A stretch of 64,000 nt of DNA from Sipunculus nudus (Eukaryota; Annelida; Sipuncula; Golfingiida; Sipunculidae). The notes beneath the pieces were generated by a model that saw only the letters and a program-made list of their open reading frames with translations, did not search any database and was not told where the DNA came from. The position numbers were made by a program, and so were the translations under genes. Shown here one piece after another: positions 1 through 12,777 of this stretch (its first letter is position 1; each line of letters begins with the position of its first letter). Where the stretch lies: positions 38,725,729 to 38,789,728 of the forward strand of contig CM049314.1 in the NCBI GenBank assembly GCA_026874595.1, written 5' to 3'.

Positions 1-132
1 AAAAAAGGTCTCCCTGGTCCAGGCCGCAACAATTTGGGTGGAACCCTTAAAATATTTCAGGCGGCTGAAAAAGCGGGAAAGGGGGGGGGGGGGGTTCCGG
101 CCCCTTGTGACCCCCCTCTGGATCCGCTTCTG
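1..132 (-). mobile_element. hAT-like element terminus, truncated by window edge
   Basis: Read on the minus strand from 132, the sequence begins CAGAAGCGGATCCAG, which resembles hAT-type terminal inverted repeats (CAG-N-GGCGGATCCAG). The same end occurs at 54576-54590. A 14-base G run lies inside the segment at 81-94. The other end is outside the window, so neither length nor target duplication can be tested. No transposase is visible. Confidence 0.35.
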
Positions 133-246
133 ATATTGACCCGCAGTAGCAGTATTTTGAGATTGAACACTACTAACCTTGATAAGCTGAGCCCTGTTAA
201 TTGGCAGGGTTCAAAAAGTGAACCTTCCCCCTGTGTATAGACACAT

Positions 247-330
247 TCCCCGGATCATAGGTACAGGGGAAATGTAGGTGCCGGGGAACATAATTACCGG
301 GGAATATGGGTGTCGTGGAACATAGGTACG
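247..330. repeat. Short 16-bp minisatellite, about five copies
   Basis: Five degenerate units of about 16 bp follow one another, with consensus close to CCGGGGAACATAGGTA. Differences between units are single-base changes, so this is an old, short tandem array. Confidence 0.6.
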
Positions 331-2230
331 CTCCCTAAACATATAACCCAGCTCCCTAACTAAACTACATCCATATATTAATTGATCGACAAATTATGCC
401 ATTACGTATCACTTTCCTCAAGAAAAGTTAAAAGTATTTTATTTCATATTAATATTACTAGCAGTATACCCTTAATCCTAATATTTGACTTGCGACATCC
501 GCTTACTGTACGAACAATGGCAGCCCACATGAGCAGTTTCAAATTTTTTGTAAGATCCTGGTTTGAAATGGGCACGTAAATACAGTATGAGAGTACTTCT
601 GGGACAGTTTTACTGTAGTAATGTATCTGCAGAGAGAGTTTCATGGCCGATAGACCCATATCTTCCAAGCAGAAATCAGAGAATTGCTTTGGAGATATCC
701 GCGCCCACCTCTGCAAATTATAGTTTGAATATATACCATATGTTTGTTATAAATGAAAACAGTGTACAATTTTATTAAAACAATTATGCATTCTTATTAC
801 CAACCATATCCCGCTATCTTTATCTTTTGTGTCCTAAAATTTCGGTAAAGGAACAGTTCAACGCTTAGGGTTGTTTATCTCAAACTGTATCGACGTATAA
901 TTTGTTAATTGGTACCCACAAACATATAAATTCCCTTTTTCCATTATAACATCCTTCTTGATTAAAAAAAGGTCAGCAGGGAAATAAACTAGATGTTTGT
1001 AATGGTCGAGCGATCACTGAAAGCGTCCCTGACGGCAACAATGGAGCGATAATAAGGAACCGGTTATCGAGCTAACCAGCTAAGAAATTAGGTCAAGGTA
1101 AAAATAAGTCGCAAAATTTTCACTTATGAATAACATTTTGCCTGAAGAACATTTTCTTTCTTGTAAAAATCAGCCATATTTAAGATTTAGCGCAAACACA
1201 GATAGAAGAAAGAAATAAAAGAAAGTAAAAATGGAATCAATGTTTTTGTCAATCAGCGGATCTAAGAAAGTCCACCAATAAATAAATTTTGATAGAGAAA
1301 GACACGCGTCAACTCTATACCCCCCCCCCCCCCCTTTCTTTTTTTTCTTTTGTTCTGGAAGCTCGATTGCTCACCCCCAGCCATGAAAACAAAGCCTACA
1401 TTTCTATATAGGCAAAAGTTCAACCAGCACTTGCGAAATAACCTACTTATATCCTTACGTTTGACATCATGGGGTTTATCGGTTATAATATACGGTTATG
1501 AGATGTACAGACTTTGGTAAACTGCATACCGTTGTCGTTAAACTGTTGACAGTAAAAAGTAGAAGGAATCCCCCAGTTTCATTTGGCCTATGTCCCTGAA
1601 TTCTTCATTTTGTTTCTCCGATGTGATAGTCTGATTGACACCTTAAAACAACAACCGAGCGAGACTTTTCTAATATCAATCAACAAGAGATGAAAAAGCT
1701 GCTTTGTTGATGCTAAAACTTTTGTGCTAAAAGTGAGTTGTTCATTTATTTCCGCGGAAGAAAGGGGGAAAGGAAGAAAAACGGTGAGTGGACTGCCGTT
1801 GTTGATAATCGGAAACATTGTAATTGAATCTGTAACACTAGAGGATGGGGGGGGGGGAGTCATTTGACCCGGCTGTTTAGAAATCTGAGCCAAGCCGTCT
1901 TCATTGTTACCTGATAATAGTGCGTGATCGGTGCTCTATTCATGATTTGAGAGGTACGGTGCTTACTGTCAAAGAAAGGGTGTTCATTTTATTGGTCTTG
2001 TTTGCGTATCAGAGAAAGCCTATCCTGCTCACTGGTTCTTACATACATGGATGGTAGATTTGCCCAATACGGAAACGAATGTAAGTCCTCTGTTTGGTTA
2101 TTTCCTGTATATTATGCGTCTATAACACACTTTATAATAAATGACCCATTCAGGTATGGTTTGATATTGTCTGTAAAGTGTATAGCATGCAGCATTCGCT
2201 GACCTGTTAGAGAGCAGCGTTTAAACGTGT
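331..2230. other. Non-coding spacer, no gene seen
   Basis: Open frames here are short (longest 101 codons, minus strand, 1588-1893) and have no recognisable motif. A C run (1320-1334) runs into a T-rich stretch, and a G run lies at 1847-1857. Nothing else could be supported. Confidence 0.6.
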
Positions 2231-4995
2231 TAGCACATGAACTTGCCAATGTTAAGACTTAAAACAGGTTTACCTATACTTGCCGAACCTTTATGGCGTA
2301 ATGTACTTACATCAGCCAAATACAGTTACCATGCAACCATTGGTGAGTACTTTTTTTTGTTATCCCTGAATATAATATCCTAGAACAAAAACTTATGCAT
2401 TCTAGCTTTCACTTAATAAGTTCATCTGTGCTCTTATCAATGCTTCGTGTTATCAAAACAGGTTAAAAGCAAAATTTATCATTTAATTTCCAGTCTAAAA
2501 AATAGCATATGTAACAGTTTCATAAGTGAAAGTCAAACTTTGTGATAACCAGTTCAATGTTGAGTAGTGTAAGTAACACGACAGCGCAAATTTTGCGAAA
2601 TGTTTTAATTCAGTGTATAAAAAATAGAATAATATATCAGAGTCTGAGTAAAATTATATAATTATCTGCTTGTTAATCAGTATTTGTGAATCATATGCAA
2701 TTAATGTATCAATATTGACAAACAATCCTATATCAAAAACCAATTCAAAAGTTGTTTTAAATTTATATTAAACACCAAAAAGTATACATTATTTAAAACG
2801 TGATACAATGATCTTTCAAACGGTATACTTATTTTTAAATATTATCAGTGGACTATTATTAAATTACATGAAAAAAATCGTTAAAAAATTGGGTTTTCTC
2901 TACTAATTTTTTTTTAATCAAAAGTTAAAATGTTTAATCTTAGGTTGATAAAAACGTGATAGAAGAAAAGAAAAACTACCTTTTTGAGATATTGTCATAT
3001 TGTTTAATATTATTCCACAAAAAATGCTTAAATAGCCTACCTTTTAAAGAAATTAAATTTGTAAAATAATTCACAATCATTTACAAATGGATGAAAAGTT
3101 AGTAATAAGTATACCATCTGAAAGATCCCTATACCCGGTTTAAATAAGGTATACTTTATTGGGTCTTATATGATTTTAAAACAACATTTGGGTTTCACAT
3201 AATCACAGTCAGATATCATGATATTCAACAAATGTTCCTTCAGCGATATTTCTGCCTTCGAATACTTTGGCGTTTTATTTCTTCAGGTTAATCCTTAATT
3301 GCAAATAAAATGTTTCTATGATATTATAATGATAATTTTATTACATAAATTACACAGCTCCTCTGCGAGCTTAATATCAAACATCCCGAAATCCTTAAGC
3401 TAGACAATGTCCTTGTTTGGATACCTCATCAACAACGGAAAATTGGATGTTTCGTCTTTCAATTCAATGGTAAAAAAAGTTATTCCAAGTAAATTTTTTT
3501 TTTGTTTTTGACTTGTTATACCCTTTATATGTTTTGTATATGATATCTATAATTCATTTTAGTTTATAACCGTATACAGAGATAATATCTTTGCATCATA
3601 TAACTCTATAACTATGAATGATGAACCATGTCCTCATCACATATTTGTGTTGTTTGAACAATGATTTAAAACATAATAAAAATCGCGTGAGTATACAACT
3701 GAAATGTCGTATAGGTTACCTACTTCTTTATTGTAAGCATGTCTATACTTCCATTTATTAAATGTGTCTTATGTTTTAATTGTAGCAGGAATTCATTGAA
3801 AAAAAGGCACTAGCTGAATGAATTATCACTTTGAAATATATTGCAATAAATTAATTGATTAATTGTTGTTTCGCCATCATTTCTGTTTTCAAAGTCGAAG
3901 TGTTCTCTATTAAATATCATATATTACTATAGCTTATTCCTGGTAAAACCTAAAAGTCTTTACTATTGTTTAACCTCGGGGATCATCTGTATTTTATTAA
4001 TATTGCGGATCTTTAAACAATACCTGGCGATGAACATGTATGTTTCTCTTGTAGCACTAGAGAACGTTTCAAAATATAACTTTTGCCTTTTCTGTAAGAT
4101 CAGCTTTCGTACAAATTAAATCGTTACCTGTTCTGTCTCTAAGTTTTTAGATGGCCTTTCTAGTTATAATTACATAGTTATAATTGACTAATTCTAACTC
4201 TATGGTAACTTATATGACATCTATACAGACATATGGTCTCACTATGAATTATTATGAACATTATATAATAGAGGACCAGCGATTTTTTTTTCAAACATGT
4301 TTTACCAAGATAGCCTATATTCAGCTGATTTGCTGTTTTTCAGTAGGGTCCTTGTTCATTTTAGCAACACGTATAATAAATAAACAAAATGCATTATACA
4401 GATAGGATATGGCATAATGCTGTATCGAAAACACATATCATGAAGTGTAAAAGAAAAAAAATGTTATGCTGCTAGACACATAGTCGTGACATGTATAGAG
4501 GACCATTTTTCGTTACATACAGAGAAGATTAGATGAAAATATAAAGTACCTATCTAAATCTCATGTAATTTATAAAAAGGTAGATTTATGCTAAATATAC
4601 ATCAATAATTAAAATATTGTGCTAACGCATCAAATGTGTCTATTAACGTTTAAAATGGTCGTTATTTGAAACAGACTTTAAAGTGAAAGGCATCTGGTTC
4701 CATATATATTTATCATTATAACAAGAACTGGACGCCTGGACATGGGTTATATTTCGTATTTATTTGCTGGTCTACTGTATCGAATTTAACGGTATGAATG
4801 CTACAACTATACATTTGTGATAACATATTCAACTGTAGATTTTGATGTTTTCATGCAGATGTGTTCCAAAATATATATCTTAAATGTGAAGTATCGGTCG
4901 GTCACAACCAATAGGTAACAGGCAAATCAATCAAATCAACACCCATGCAAGAACAATAAAACAGAATAACTGTGGCAGTGGTTAAGTAAATAATA
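2231..4995. other. AT-rich spacer with a weak inverted repeat
   Basis: Very AT-rich with no open frame above about 75 codons. At 2810-2832 the motif GATCTTTCAAACGGTATACT recurs inverted at 3107-3130 (GTATACCATCTGAAAGATC), so a roughly 330 bp foldback repeat is possible. The arms match over only about 25 bases. Nothing else was recognised. Confidence 0.45.
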
Positions 4996-5455
4996 AAGGG
5001 CCTGATTCCGACATCCTGACGTGTTTTAACTACAGATAATCCCTTACAACTTTAAAAAAAATAGCCAAGAAAACACCAACCACACAGGCTTTCTGTTTTC
5101 GTTTTATGAATGCGTTTACAACATGTGGGGACCTGCATGTCCAAATAAGCCAAACCCATTTAACAAGGACATCTGGTAGTTCACGAACCAAAGTTTTGCA
5201 AAGGAGTTTTTGGTCTTTAAACTTACGCTCATAAGCATTCAACCACACTTTGTTACATAGTGTTTTTTTCCGTTTGTCAACATTGCTGTGTTTACTAACA
5301 AATTATAGATAAGCAAGCTCATTCATCCGTCACAGGGGCGTTATAAGAACTTTTGTTAGCAGGAAATTACCTAGAGGTCATTAATATGTACGTAGAGTAA
5401 ATAAAAAATAACATAAATCCTATAGAAAAGATAGGGTAACAGCTGCATGGCATTA
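4996..5455. mobile_element. Dispersed TIR repeat, copy 1 of 2
   Basis: Homologous, in the same orientation, to 57169-57645. Shared blocks include the region around TTTGTCAACATTGCTGTGTT (5274-5293) and an AT-rich tail near 5395-5445. In the better-preserved second copy the edges are inverted (TTTAAAGG...CACCTA against TAGGTG...CCTTTAA). That makes this a non-autonomous DNA transposon family of about 460 bp. Both copies keep a minus-strand frame of 72-74 codons ending in Phe-Phe-Lys...Asp-Tyr-Leu, which may simply reflect common descent. The terminal repeats of this copy are degraded. Confidence 0.6.
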
Positions 5456-6180
5456 AATGAACATTTTGTTTAGTTTCCTATCCAGTACAACAGGTATTAA
5501 TACAAAAGAAACAGTAAAAAGGGCACCAGGACATATCGCTTATACGTTAATGGATCGCGCTGAGCGTATTCAAAAAGATACTGTATAAGACAAAAATGAT
5601 ATCTAGCCATATATATTTCTTTCATTTAATATTTCCTTATATTAATTTGAACTTTTTTAATTTCGTTATGACGAACTTTAGGTTTTAATGTGAGTGACCC
5701 TTAAGAATATCACAATGAATGTTTAATTTATCTATTGCGTGATTGTTAATTTTTTATTGCTATTTTTGGAAGGTTAAGTATGTAGACAGGTATAACATAA
5801 TTTTGTTAAAATTATAAAAGAGTCAATGGATAGATCAATATGAATGCACACCATATATATCAAAAGTGTTTCAGGCAAAATTTCAGTTTTGATCATTAAC
5901 TTTTATAGATCTGGTTTGAGTTTATAATTCATTGTATCGTTATTTATTGATAAAATTTTGACAAAAATCAATAAATTTCATATCACATTTGTCGGTAAAC
6001 GATAATATTTTCAGTGTCAATTAATGTGAAACCACATGCAGATATTCCTTAGTAACATTGCAGCAGGCAAAGTTTCACGTTTCTCTTATCAGGCAAACGA
6101 AAAGTTCGAATGAAAGTTCCTGTGTACCACAGAAAAAATGCTTTGACGGGTAATTAGTAGTTTTACATGTATCTTATTAC
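5456..6180. other. AT-rich spacer, nothing recognised
   Basis: No open frame, tandem repeat or transposon signature could be supported on either strand. The base composition is strongly AT-biased until about 6180, where it changes abruptly. Confidence 0.6.
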
Positions 6181-6184
6181 CCGA

Positions 6185-7400
6185 CCTTTCAGAGTTCGAG
6201 TCCGACTTTCTATGGATCAGCGTGTCTTTATTTGTTGATAATACCCGGAATGAAAGCAGCCGCACTAAACAACCTCCCGTCGTCTCGACATACCTGTGGT
6301 TCTGCCAGTAGCCTAAAAGCACCGGATTGGGAGCCGCTACCCCCTCCCTTCTCATTCCAGCACGGCGCTACAGGCATCCCAGACGTGTTAAGGCCCGGTA
6401 AAGCCCTCTCCTAGAAACCTAGGAACGATTCCGACAATAGCCTCCTAACTACCGGATATCAAGCTAATGGGAAGCCTCAATGCCTAGCTCTGACGTAAGT
6501 ATTTATTGCGACAAATTGTCCCCCGTGGTAAAATTTAGCGCCCTGCCCTCATCGCCCAATTTGAAAGGATCCCCGTGCACAAGTGATGTATATTTCAAAT
6601 AATATGGCGATGGTGCAGTCTTAATCACTTCAGCTTTTGTCCCCCCAGCCCATTCCCCATCGGGCTGTCCATGCCTTCCCTTTGTCAGTTCTCCCCATTA
6701 GCTAGCAAATCTTCTGCACCTAATAGACGTGTATTGAAGCTCTCTCAATAGTTACCCCCAACGACAAATGAAGACCGCTAAAATTTCTGGGAGCGAAAAA
6801 GTGTAATTATTTGAAATAAAGCCGCATTTCGCACTACAAGAATCCCGTTGAATAGCGGCCCGCGTCATGCCGAGAGCCCTTGGCTTATTGCATCGCACGT
6901 TCAATTTGCCGACATGAAAGACTTGTTTATTGCGAAGACTTGAGAATTACTTAGTCCTCCGGGCTCCTGGTGATGCTTTCAGTAAGACGGGCTGTTTCAG
7001 CAGAAGAGCTCGGCCTTGTGTTGCCTAGATGCGGCCGGTAAGGTGTTGGGTTTATATATGAAGACGGCACTTCAGGACACTCGCGATCTCCGAGATGAGC
7101 TCATGTCTCACCAGCTGTCTCTTGGAAATAGTTCGCACCTGTATTTTTTTGCCTTGTATTTTTCTTCTCCAAGAGATCGGATTTCCGATTTTACTTTAGA
7201 AAAACATGAACTCCTTCCTGATAGTCAAGTTGTCATCAAAATGATAACCTGTTTCAAAGCATTGAGAACTGGCTGAGTGGTCGAGCGCGATACTGGAACG
7301 CTGGAAAAGAGGCTCTTTAGAAAGACTATATCGCTACTGGTATAAAGATGAACCTCTTTGAATATCACAAAATCTTGATAGCGCCCTTTGGTGTGACCCT
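6185..7400. other. High-complexity island, candidate regulatory region
   Basis: Base composition becomes balanced and simple repeats disappear for about 1.2 kb, in contrast with both flanks. Frames of 60-88 codons exist on both strands (6089-6355 minus, 6232-6414 plus, 7016-7276 plus), but none shows a domain or good splice sites. The plus frame at 7016-7276 reads plausibly for 30 residues and then becomes low quality. A conserved non-coding element or a diverged exon are both possible. This is judged from composition only. Confidence 0.3.
7379..7395 (-). promoter_or_regulatory. Possible CTCF-like motif
   Basis: On the minus strand the site reads CACACCAAAGGGCGCTA, which fits the core of the animal CTCF consensus (CCASYAGRKGGCRSYR) with two or three mismatches. 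It sits at the edge of a high-complexity island. Chance occurrence is not excluded. Confidence 0.2.
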
Positions 7401-9600
7401 CATACCAGGTGAGTACCGTGTTTTTTCACGAATCTTTACAAAGGCTGTTTAAAAAACTAATTTAGGACACATATACTTCTGTGGTTACTACATGAGGTTT
7501 GATTGTGGTCCTATTTTGTATTTAGTGTTTCAGTCACTTTATCGTGGTTCCTTTATTATCCAGTAAAATTTAAGACCGAATGCTCAAATAATTATAATTA
7601 TTTCATATACAAAGTGAATCAAAATAAAAACTTGAAAAGCCTAAAACCTATTTTATAGTTAGACGAAGCAGGTTATATCGTCTAAAAAAATTTCGATACT
7701 GATATCGATTATTGGTTCGGTGACCAAGTACCCATACAATTTAGACTGGGTGGCGAGATAAATAATCAATACTGATTATGGATAAACCGTAGGCCTTTAA
7801 TGCTATGAACATGTGAGGAGGTACTGCCCCCCCCCCCCCCTCCGTTCCTTCCACGAAATATCTGCAAATCTGCTCCTGGCAACTAACCCTAAATGTTAAA
7901 CGAGACCAACTCACTCCCCGTAAATACCATCGTTTTCTTTACTCACACCACACATTATGACACATATTCACCAAACAAAAATAAATTAAAAAAAAAATAT
8001 TCAACAACATTGGCTAACATTTATAATGATTCAGTTCCAAATGCGATATCCTAAATTTGATTAATATTATATGAATAATTGAAGAAAAGTGAAGAAAAAA
8101 GACAATATTTTTTTCTGTGGGAACTATCATGAAATTTAACATTCCCCCCCCCCCAAAAAAAAAAAAAGAGAGAGGGACAAAATTTACTAACTCCCTCATG
8201 CCCCCTCCCCTCGAAACAAGGCCAACAGATGAAATAGCAAAATTTTTTATATAGTGATATTCGTAAAATTTTGTTTAATAACAGGGCCTGGAGAAAAGTA
8301 ACTTCTGTTAGACAATAACGGCAGTTGCCTTTACTGAACCCATTATGCAGAAAGGTTATTTTTAAATGACTTTGTCTTAGATTATCTTGATAGACTAAAA
8401 ATTAGAGCTTCGTGTCGGTCAGCCTGTTCAGGTAAAATAAGTATTGAGATATACTTATAGCGATACCCGAAATGTAATGACGATTCGCCTAACGTTGCTG
8501 TGTATCATTTATGAATAAGTTTTTCATTAAAAAAAGTAATATTAATCTATAATTGTCATGGAAGCATCGAGAAGTTTATATACATTCCTCATTCAGTCGG
8601 TCATAGAATAATATGTGATCTTATTCAAGTCTTAAAATGTCAATATAAGAAATAAAAGCAGCTAAAATATAATAAACAACTCAGATTATAGTTTAGAATA
8701 CCGTTGTATGATTTGTATCTTTATTTGTGTGTTGTATATGTGTTTCGTGGCATACCGATATGTATCGATATATTGATACAGTCCTACTAAAAAAACACAT
8801 TTTATAATCTATAATGAATTCGGTTTGCTGTGGTGAATGGGAATAATAAAAATTCGTTTAATTTTATTAAAGATTCCTGTTACAACTACTGATAATCGGA
8901 TCATTTCTTTTGCATTGATCGATAAGTCGCACCAATGAGAAATCCTTGATGCACGTGTATACAACCTGGTGTAAATAAACGTCAGGCAAACAGACGTGTG
9001 GTCAATTCAGATGTTTCAGTTCTAACTCATTTAAGAATTGAATGTTGTTATGGAAACGTTAATTTATGTTGGGAGTAATATCCAAATCCTGTTCAAGTCA
9101 GATAACTCATCTTCAATTCAAATTCAATTCACAATTATAAAGGTTTGCAATCGTTCATAGCAAGACATTCCATTTGCAATTTGTACCATATACTGTTAAT
9201 TTGCAAATTCACCAACAGCGATTAAGCAGCATTCTTTATGCTCACAGGTTGGCATCTCCCTCCAGGAATTGTTCCAGGATATTTTCTGAGTACCATTACT
9301 TGTAAGAGACGTACTTTTTTTCATTAGTTAATTCCGATTCATCATCACCTGTGGATTTCAATACCAATGTTAATTAATTTCATTTTTATATCACTCGACT
9401 GAATTCAGTTTATACAATTATTCTAATTAATACAGTAATATTTTCTCTTCTCATTCAGCTTAAAATTGTTCCGAAGCAAGCAATCAAACCAAGTGTGAAA
9501 AAAAAACATTCAGCCTGTGATATCACTGTTTGTGTACCAATTTTACCCGTATGCGGTGGTCTTTCGGCGGCATGCATTATAACTAGCCGTAGGCAAACAC
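7401..9600. other. AT-rich spacer with poly(C) tracts
   Basis: No gene seen. Poly(C) runs occur at 7827-7840 and 8144-8154; the second runs directly into an A run. A few scattered ATCGAT-rich words (around 7690 and 8755) resemble fragments of the repeat at 9603-10036. Confidence 0.5.
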
Positions 9601-9602
9601 TG

Positions 9603-10036
9603 TAGGAGTGTGACCATTCATCGAATAAACGATTAATCGAATTCCAAGCCTCGAATAAATTCAATCGATTCTTATCATCCGAATCGATTGATTTCGATTA
9701 TTATTTTATGCAAGCAACACTCAAAACCCTAATTGAGCAGTCACCTTTGACGAAGCACACTACCATGACGAGACTATTCATTGTGTATGTGCTCAAGATT
9801 AAGTTTCAACGCTCGCATGTAAAGGACTCCACCCCATAGAAACAAAAATGTGGCGATAGTCAGAGGGCAAACTTTATTGTTCTTTTACTTACTAAAATTA
9901 ACTGCCATACATTGTGGTAAAATATAAACTTTTATTTGCAAGAAAGGCTTGACATTTATTACGAAAGTAATAACTGAATCGATAATTGAACTGAAAGGAC
10001 GAAATCGATAAATTCACAGGCCAAAAACCCTGTGTG
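9603..10036. mobile_element. ATCGAT-rich repeat, possible non-autonomous DNA transposon
   Basis: The left part (9603-9710) has several ATTCGAT/TCGATT words including AACGATTAATCGAATTCC. The right part (9975-10036) carries the inverted words AATCGATAA and ends in an AACCCTG-like edge. Left TAGGAGTGTGACC and right (inverted) CAGGGTTTTTGGCC are only roughly alike, and no target duplication was found. Similar words recur near 23040-23390. Confidence 0.3.
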
Positions 10037-11450
10037 TTACGAAGTGTCGAGTCTCAGTTATGTACATAGAGCTTACAGGGATCCCCTGATGATTGCAAAT
10101 AATTAAGTTTGAATTCATCTTCATATAAAAAAAAAATTACACCAGGATTTAATAGACACGTATATGCTGAATTGCCGATACATTGACTTCGTAATATTCA
10201 TGCATATGTTTCAATAAATAAAATATAGTGCAAACTTTTGTTCCGCAAACATATTTTCACATTTTCTCCATTTTACATGTTCCATAATCATGGTTGTGTG
10301 AACGTAGGTTAAACCTCTGGGTTGTACCGAGAAACTATTACGTCACTCAGTGTATATTTTTAACATGTTTGTTGTTAGTAGTTTTTCTCCGTTCCCAATG
10401 TTCTCACAGTTTGATGAGAAGATCTCCTACAGTAAAACACGCAGAATTTTTTCGGTGTGAACGTTGTTAAAATATTGGCTTCTGCTTTCCAGTTGTCTCA
10501 TCCCTTATTATCGTCCATTGCCTTAACAAAAACCAATGAAAGGTAAACGTCACATTAATAGCAGTCAACATTGATTCCAGGTTTAAATCTGAACGATGTG
10601 TTTTATTTAAATGGACATTGTTGGAATGGTCTGTGATTCATCGGAGCCCCCCCCCCCCCCCTCCCCCAACTCATGATGAAGAGACTTGTTCTTGACGCAA
10701 TAAATGCACACTGAGCAGAATCGAACTGATAAGTGTACAGGTGTTTTTAATTAAGGGTTTGTTGGTGTTACGGTCTGACCCCCAGAATACACCGGGGTTT
10801 TTAAACACTCAGGTGGTAATTGTATGAATGTAATGAAGAGGGTAATGTAGTCCGTTCAAGTACGTTGAATAAATATTGTACATAAACATGTTTTTTTGGG
10901 GTTTTTTTGTAAGGGCTTCACGGAATAATTGATATTTTGCAAGCAGGCACACGTGAAATGTAAACGAAAGGTATATCCTTGAAATGTAACACATTTCGAT
11001 TTTAAAGTTTGACAGTTGAGATATGTAACCCCACAGTGCCTCACTGGAAGAAGTTAGATTGGGCAGAAACGACTGTTAGCGGAAGGTAGCAATGTATCGA
11101 TTTATCGAAACACTGGCTGTTTCAGGTGAAACTGAAAGGAAAGGTATTCCTCTGTTATTAATCGAGTCAATAAATGGGAACGCGTTTTAAAAAACTATTT
11201 GAGTTTGTATTTCAGTCTGTATTGCAAGAAAAACATTGTATTGTATTAAAGATATTTATAGTGTAATTCTTGGCAATTTAAGCAAATTATTGTGCATTTT
11301 AAGTACCAACCATTTAGGATTCGTCGATGTTCGTGTTATTGAGGTGTATAACGTGCGGTAACAGCCACGCCCTGTAACGTAGATATTTTATAACAATCTG
11401 GATACATACGTAGTCATTTGAACAAATTTCAGTTTCTCTGTGCAAACAAA
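10037..11450. other. Spacer with a poly(C) tract
   Basis: A poly(C) run occupies 10647-10661. Two overlapping minus frames (10809-10994, 10856-11044) are short and featureless. Nothing else recognised. Confidence 0.5.
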
Positions 11451-11461
11451 TGTCGATATTT

Positions 11462-11900
11462 GATGGTGGTGGTATTGGTGGTTATATTGTGGTTGTAACG
11501 ATCATGATAATGGAAATAATTGTTATTATTATTATTATGTTGATGATGATAAGTATTATGATGATTATGATGATTATGGTGATGATGATGACGACCATTG
11601 ATGATGAGAAAGGTTAAGACGAGAATTACGGTGATGAGAATGTAGACTCGAGCGGAAGTATGTCAGCCGCTTAAACAAATTAGAAGAAGATGATGATTAT
11701 TATGATTATGATGATGGGGACGATGACCGTAAGTGATAAGAATGATTAAGGCGAGGATGGCGGTGATGAGAATATATATATCGGGGGGGGGGGGTGCCAC
11801 TAAAAAAAACTATAATGGTTGTAATCATGATGATGATGACGACGACAAAGACGATGATAATGGTGATGATGATGGTTGTGGTGGTGATGGTGAGGATGCA
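11462..11900. repeat. Degenerate GAT/GGT trinucleotide repeat region
   Basis: The strand is dominated by GAT, GGT and ATT triplets (for example 11535-11600, 11688-11720, 11826-11900), interrupted by unique sequence and a G run at 11783-11794. Frames of Asp-rich and Ile/Val-rich sequence on the two strands are by-products of the triplet repeat. Confidence 0.75.
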
Positions 11901-11999
11901 ATGCTCACTTTTACAGATTATATACAAAATTCTGCCCAGGTTTTAGGCAGATTATTCCACATTGACTTATAAATGCTGAAGTCAGAAGGGTGATCTGAG

Positions 12000-12372
12000 G
12001 TCTTCTGTTGATGATTACCGTTTACTTGAAGGACAGGGATTCCAGTTTAACCGTTCCGGCCGGCTTATTTGGAGACCATTCAAGGCAATTCATAGCCGGC
12101 AGAGAACCGCACAATGTGTTGTATTAGACAACCGACAGTTCTTCCTGTTGGTCAAAGAAGACCAAATGACCAATGGTCATCTTGACGAGGCTGCGCACTT
12201 GAGGGAGGGTCAGCCTGGGACAGGCTTTGTTGGATGAGAATAGAGTCTTAACTTGATCATTTAGAACTGCCCGTCCAACATGGACACCAGCTGTGCGGGA
12301 TGCCCCCTTAATACAGACCATGCTACGTCCATGCTGAGGTCGCCAATAGAACCATCGGGTTGATAATCACCT
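12000..12372. other. High-complexity segment, unidentified
   Basis: Balanced composition, no simple repeats. The minus strand is open for 65 codons (12124-12321) and includes the phrase LTLPQVRSLVKMTIGH, distantly reminiscent of the C-terminal region after RNase H in some non-LTR retrotransposons. The resemblance is too weak to name. It may be a retrotransposon relic because a dispersed repeat follows directly. Confidence 0.25.
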
Positions 12373-12540
12373 GCCCCAAAGAGGTTATGTTTTCACCTTT
12401 ATGCACGTTAGTTTGTTCGTCTGTTTGACTGTGCGAGAATTCAAAGAATCTACTGAACCGATTACCACGCAACTTTGCGGGGATGGGAAGAGAGGTTATT
12501 TTGGATCAGGAAAAACGGACGAGTCCGGATGGGAAACATC
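12373..12540 (+). repeat. Dispersed GAGGTTATGTTTTCACC-type repeat fragment
   Basis: Contains GAGGTTATGTTTTCACC, then a TTTGTTCGTCTGTTTGACTG stretch, then CCGATTACCACGCAACTTTG. This arrangement (gene-desert repeat with a GTTTGTTTGTCTGT core, then an 'ACTTTG...GGGATGGG' tail) is common in marine invertebrate genomes. A related fragment is at 62100-62240, and a short one at 35526-35640. Confidence 0.5.
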
Positions 12541-12777
12541 TCCTTGGTGGGGGAGTGGGCTCTACTGAGCCCCATTCTAGTTTTTGCATTTTTAGACAAT
12601 CACTATATATTAATCATACATATGATTACCGCCATAACCTATTTGATTTGACATTAAATTTATAAAATATATTATTACCGATTACTTAAACACTGTTTCT
12701 GGTCCAAAATCTTATTAATATAATTCCTTGATAAATTATAAAGTAGAGGTTAACACTTATTCCTTAAGCGACCCTTA

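Noticed and set aside
4505-4530. U6 snRNA-like word ACAGAGAAGATTAG
   Set aside because: A 14-base match to the conserved U6 core, but neither the upstream stem nor the downstream region matches; most likely chance or an unrecognisable fragment.
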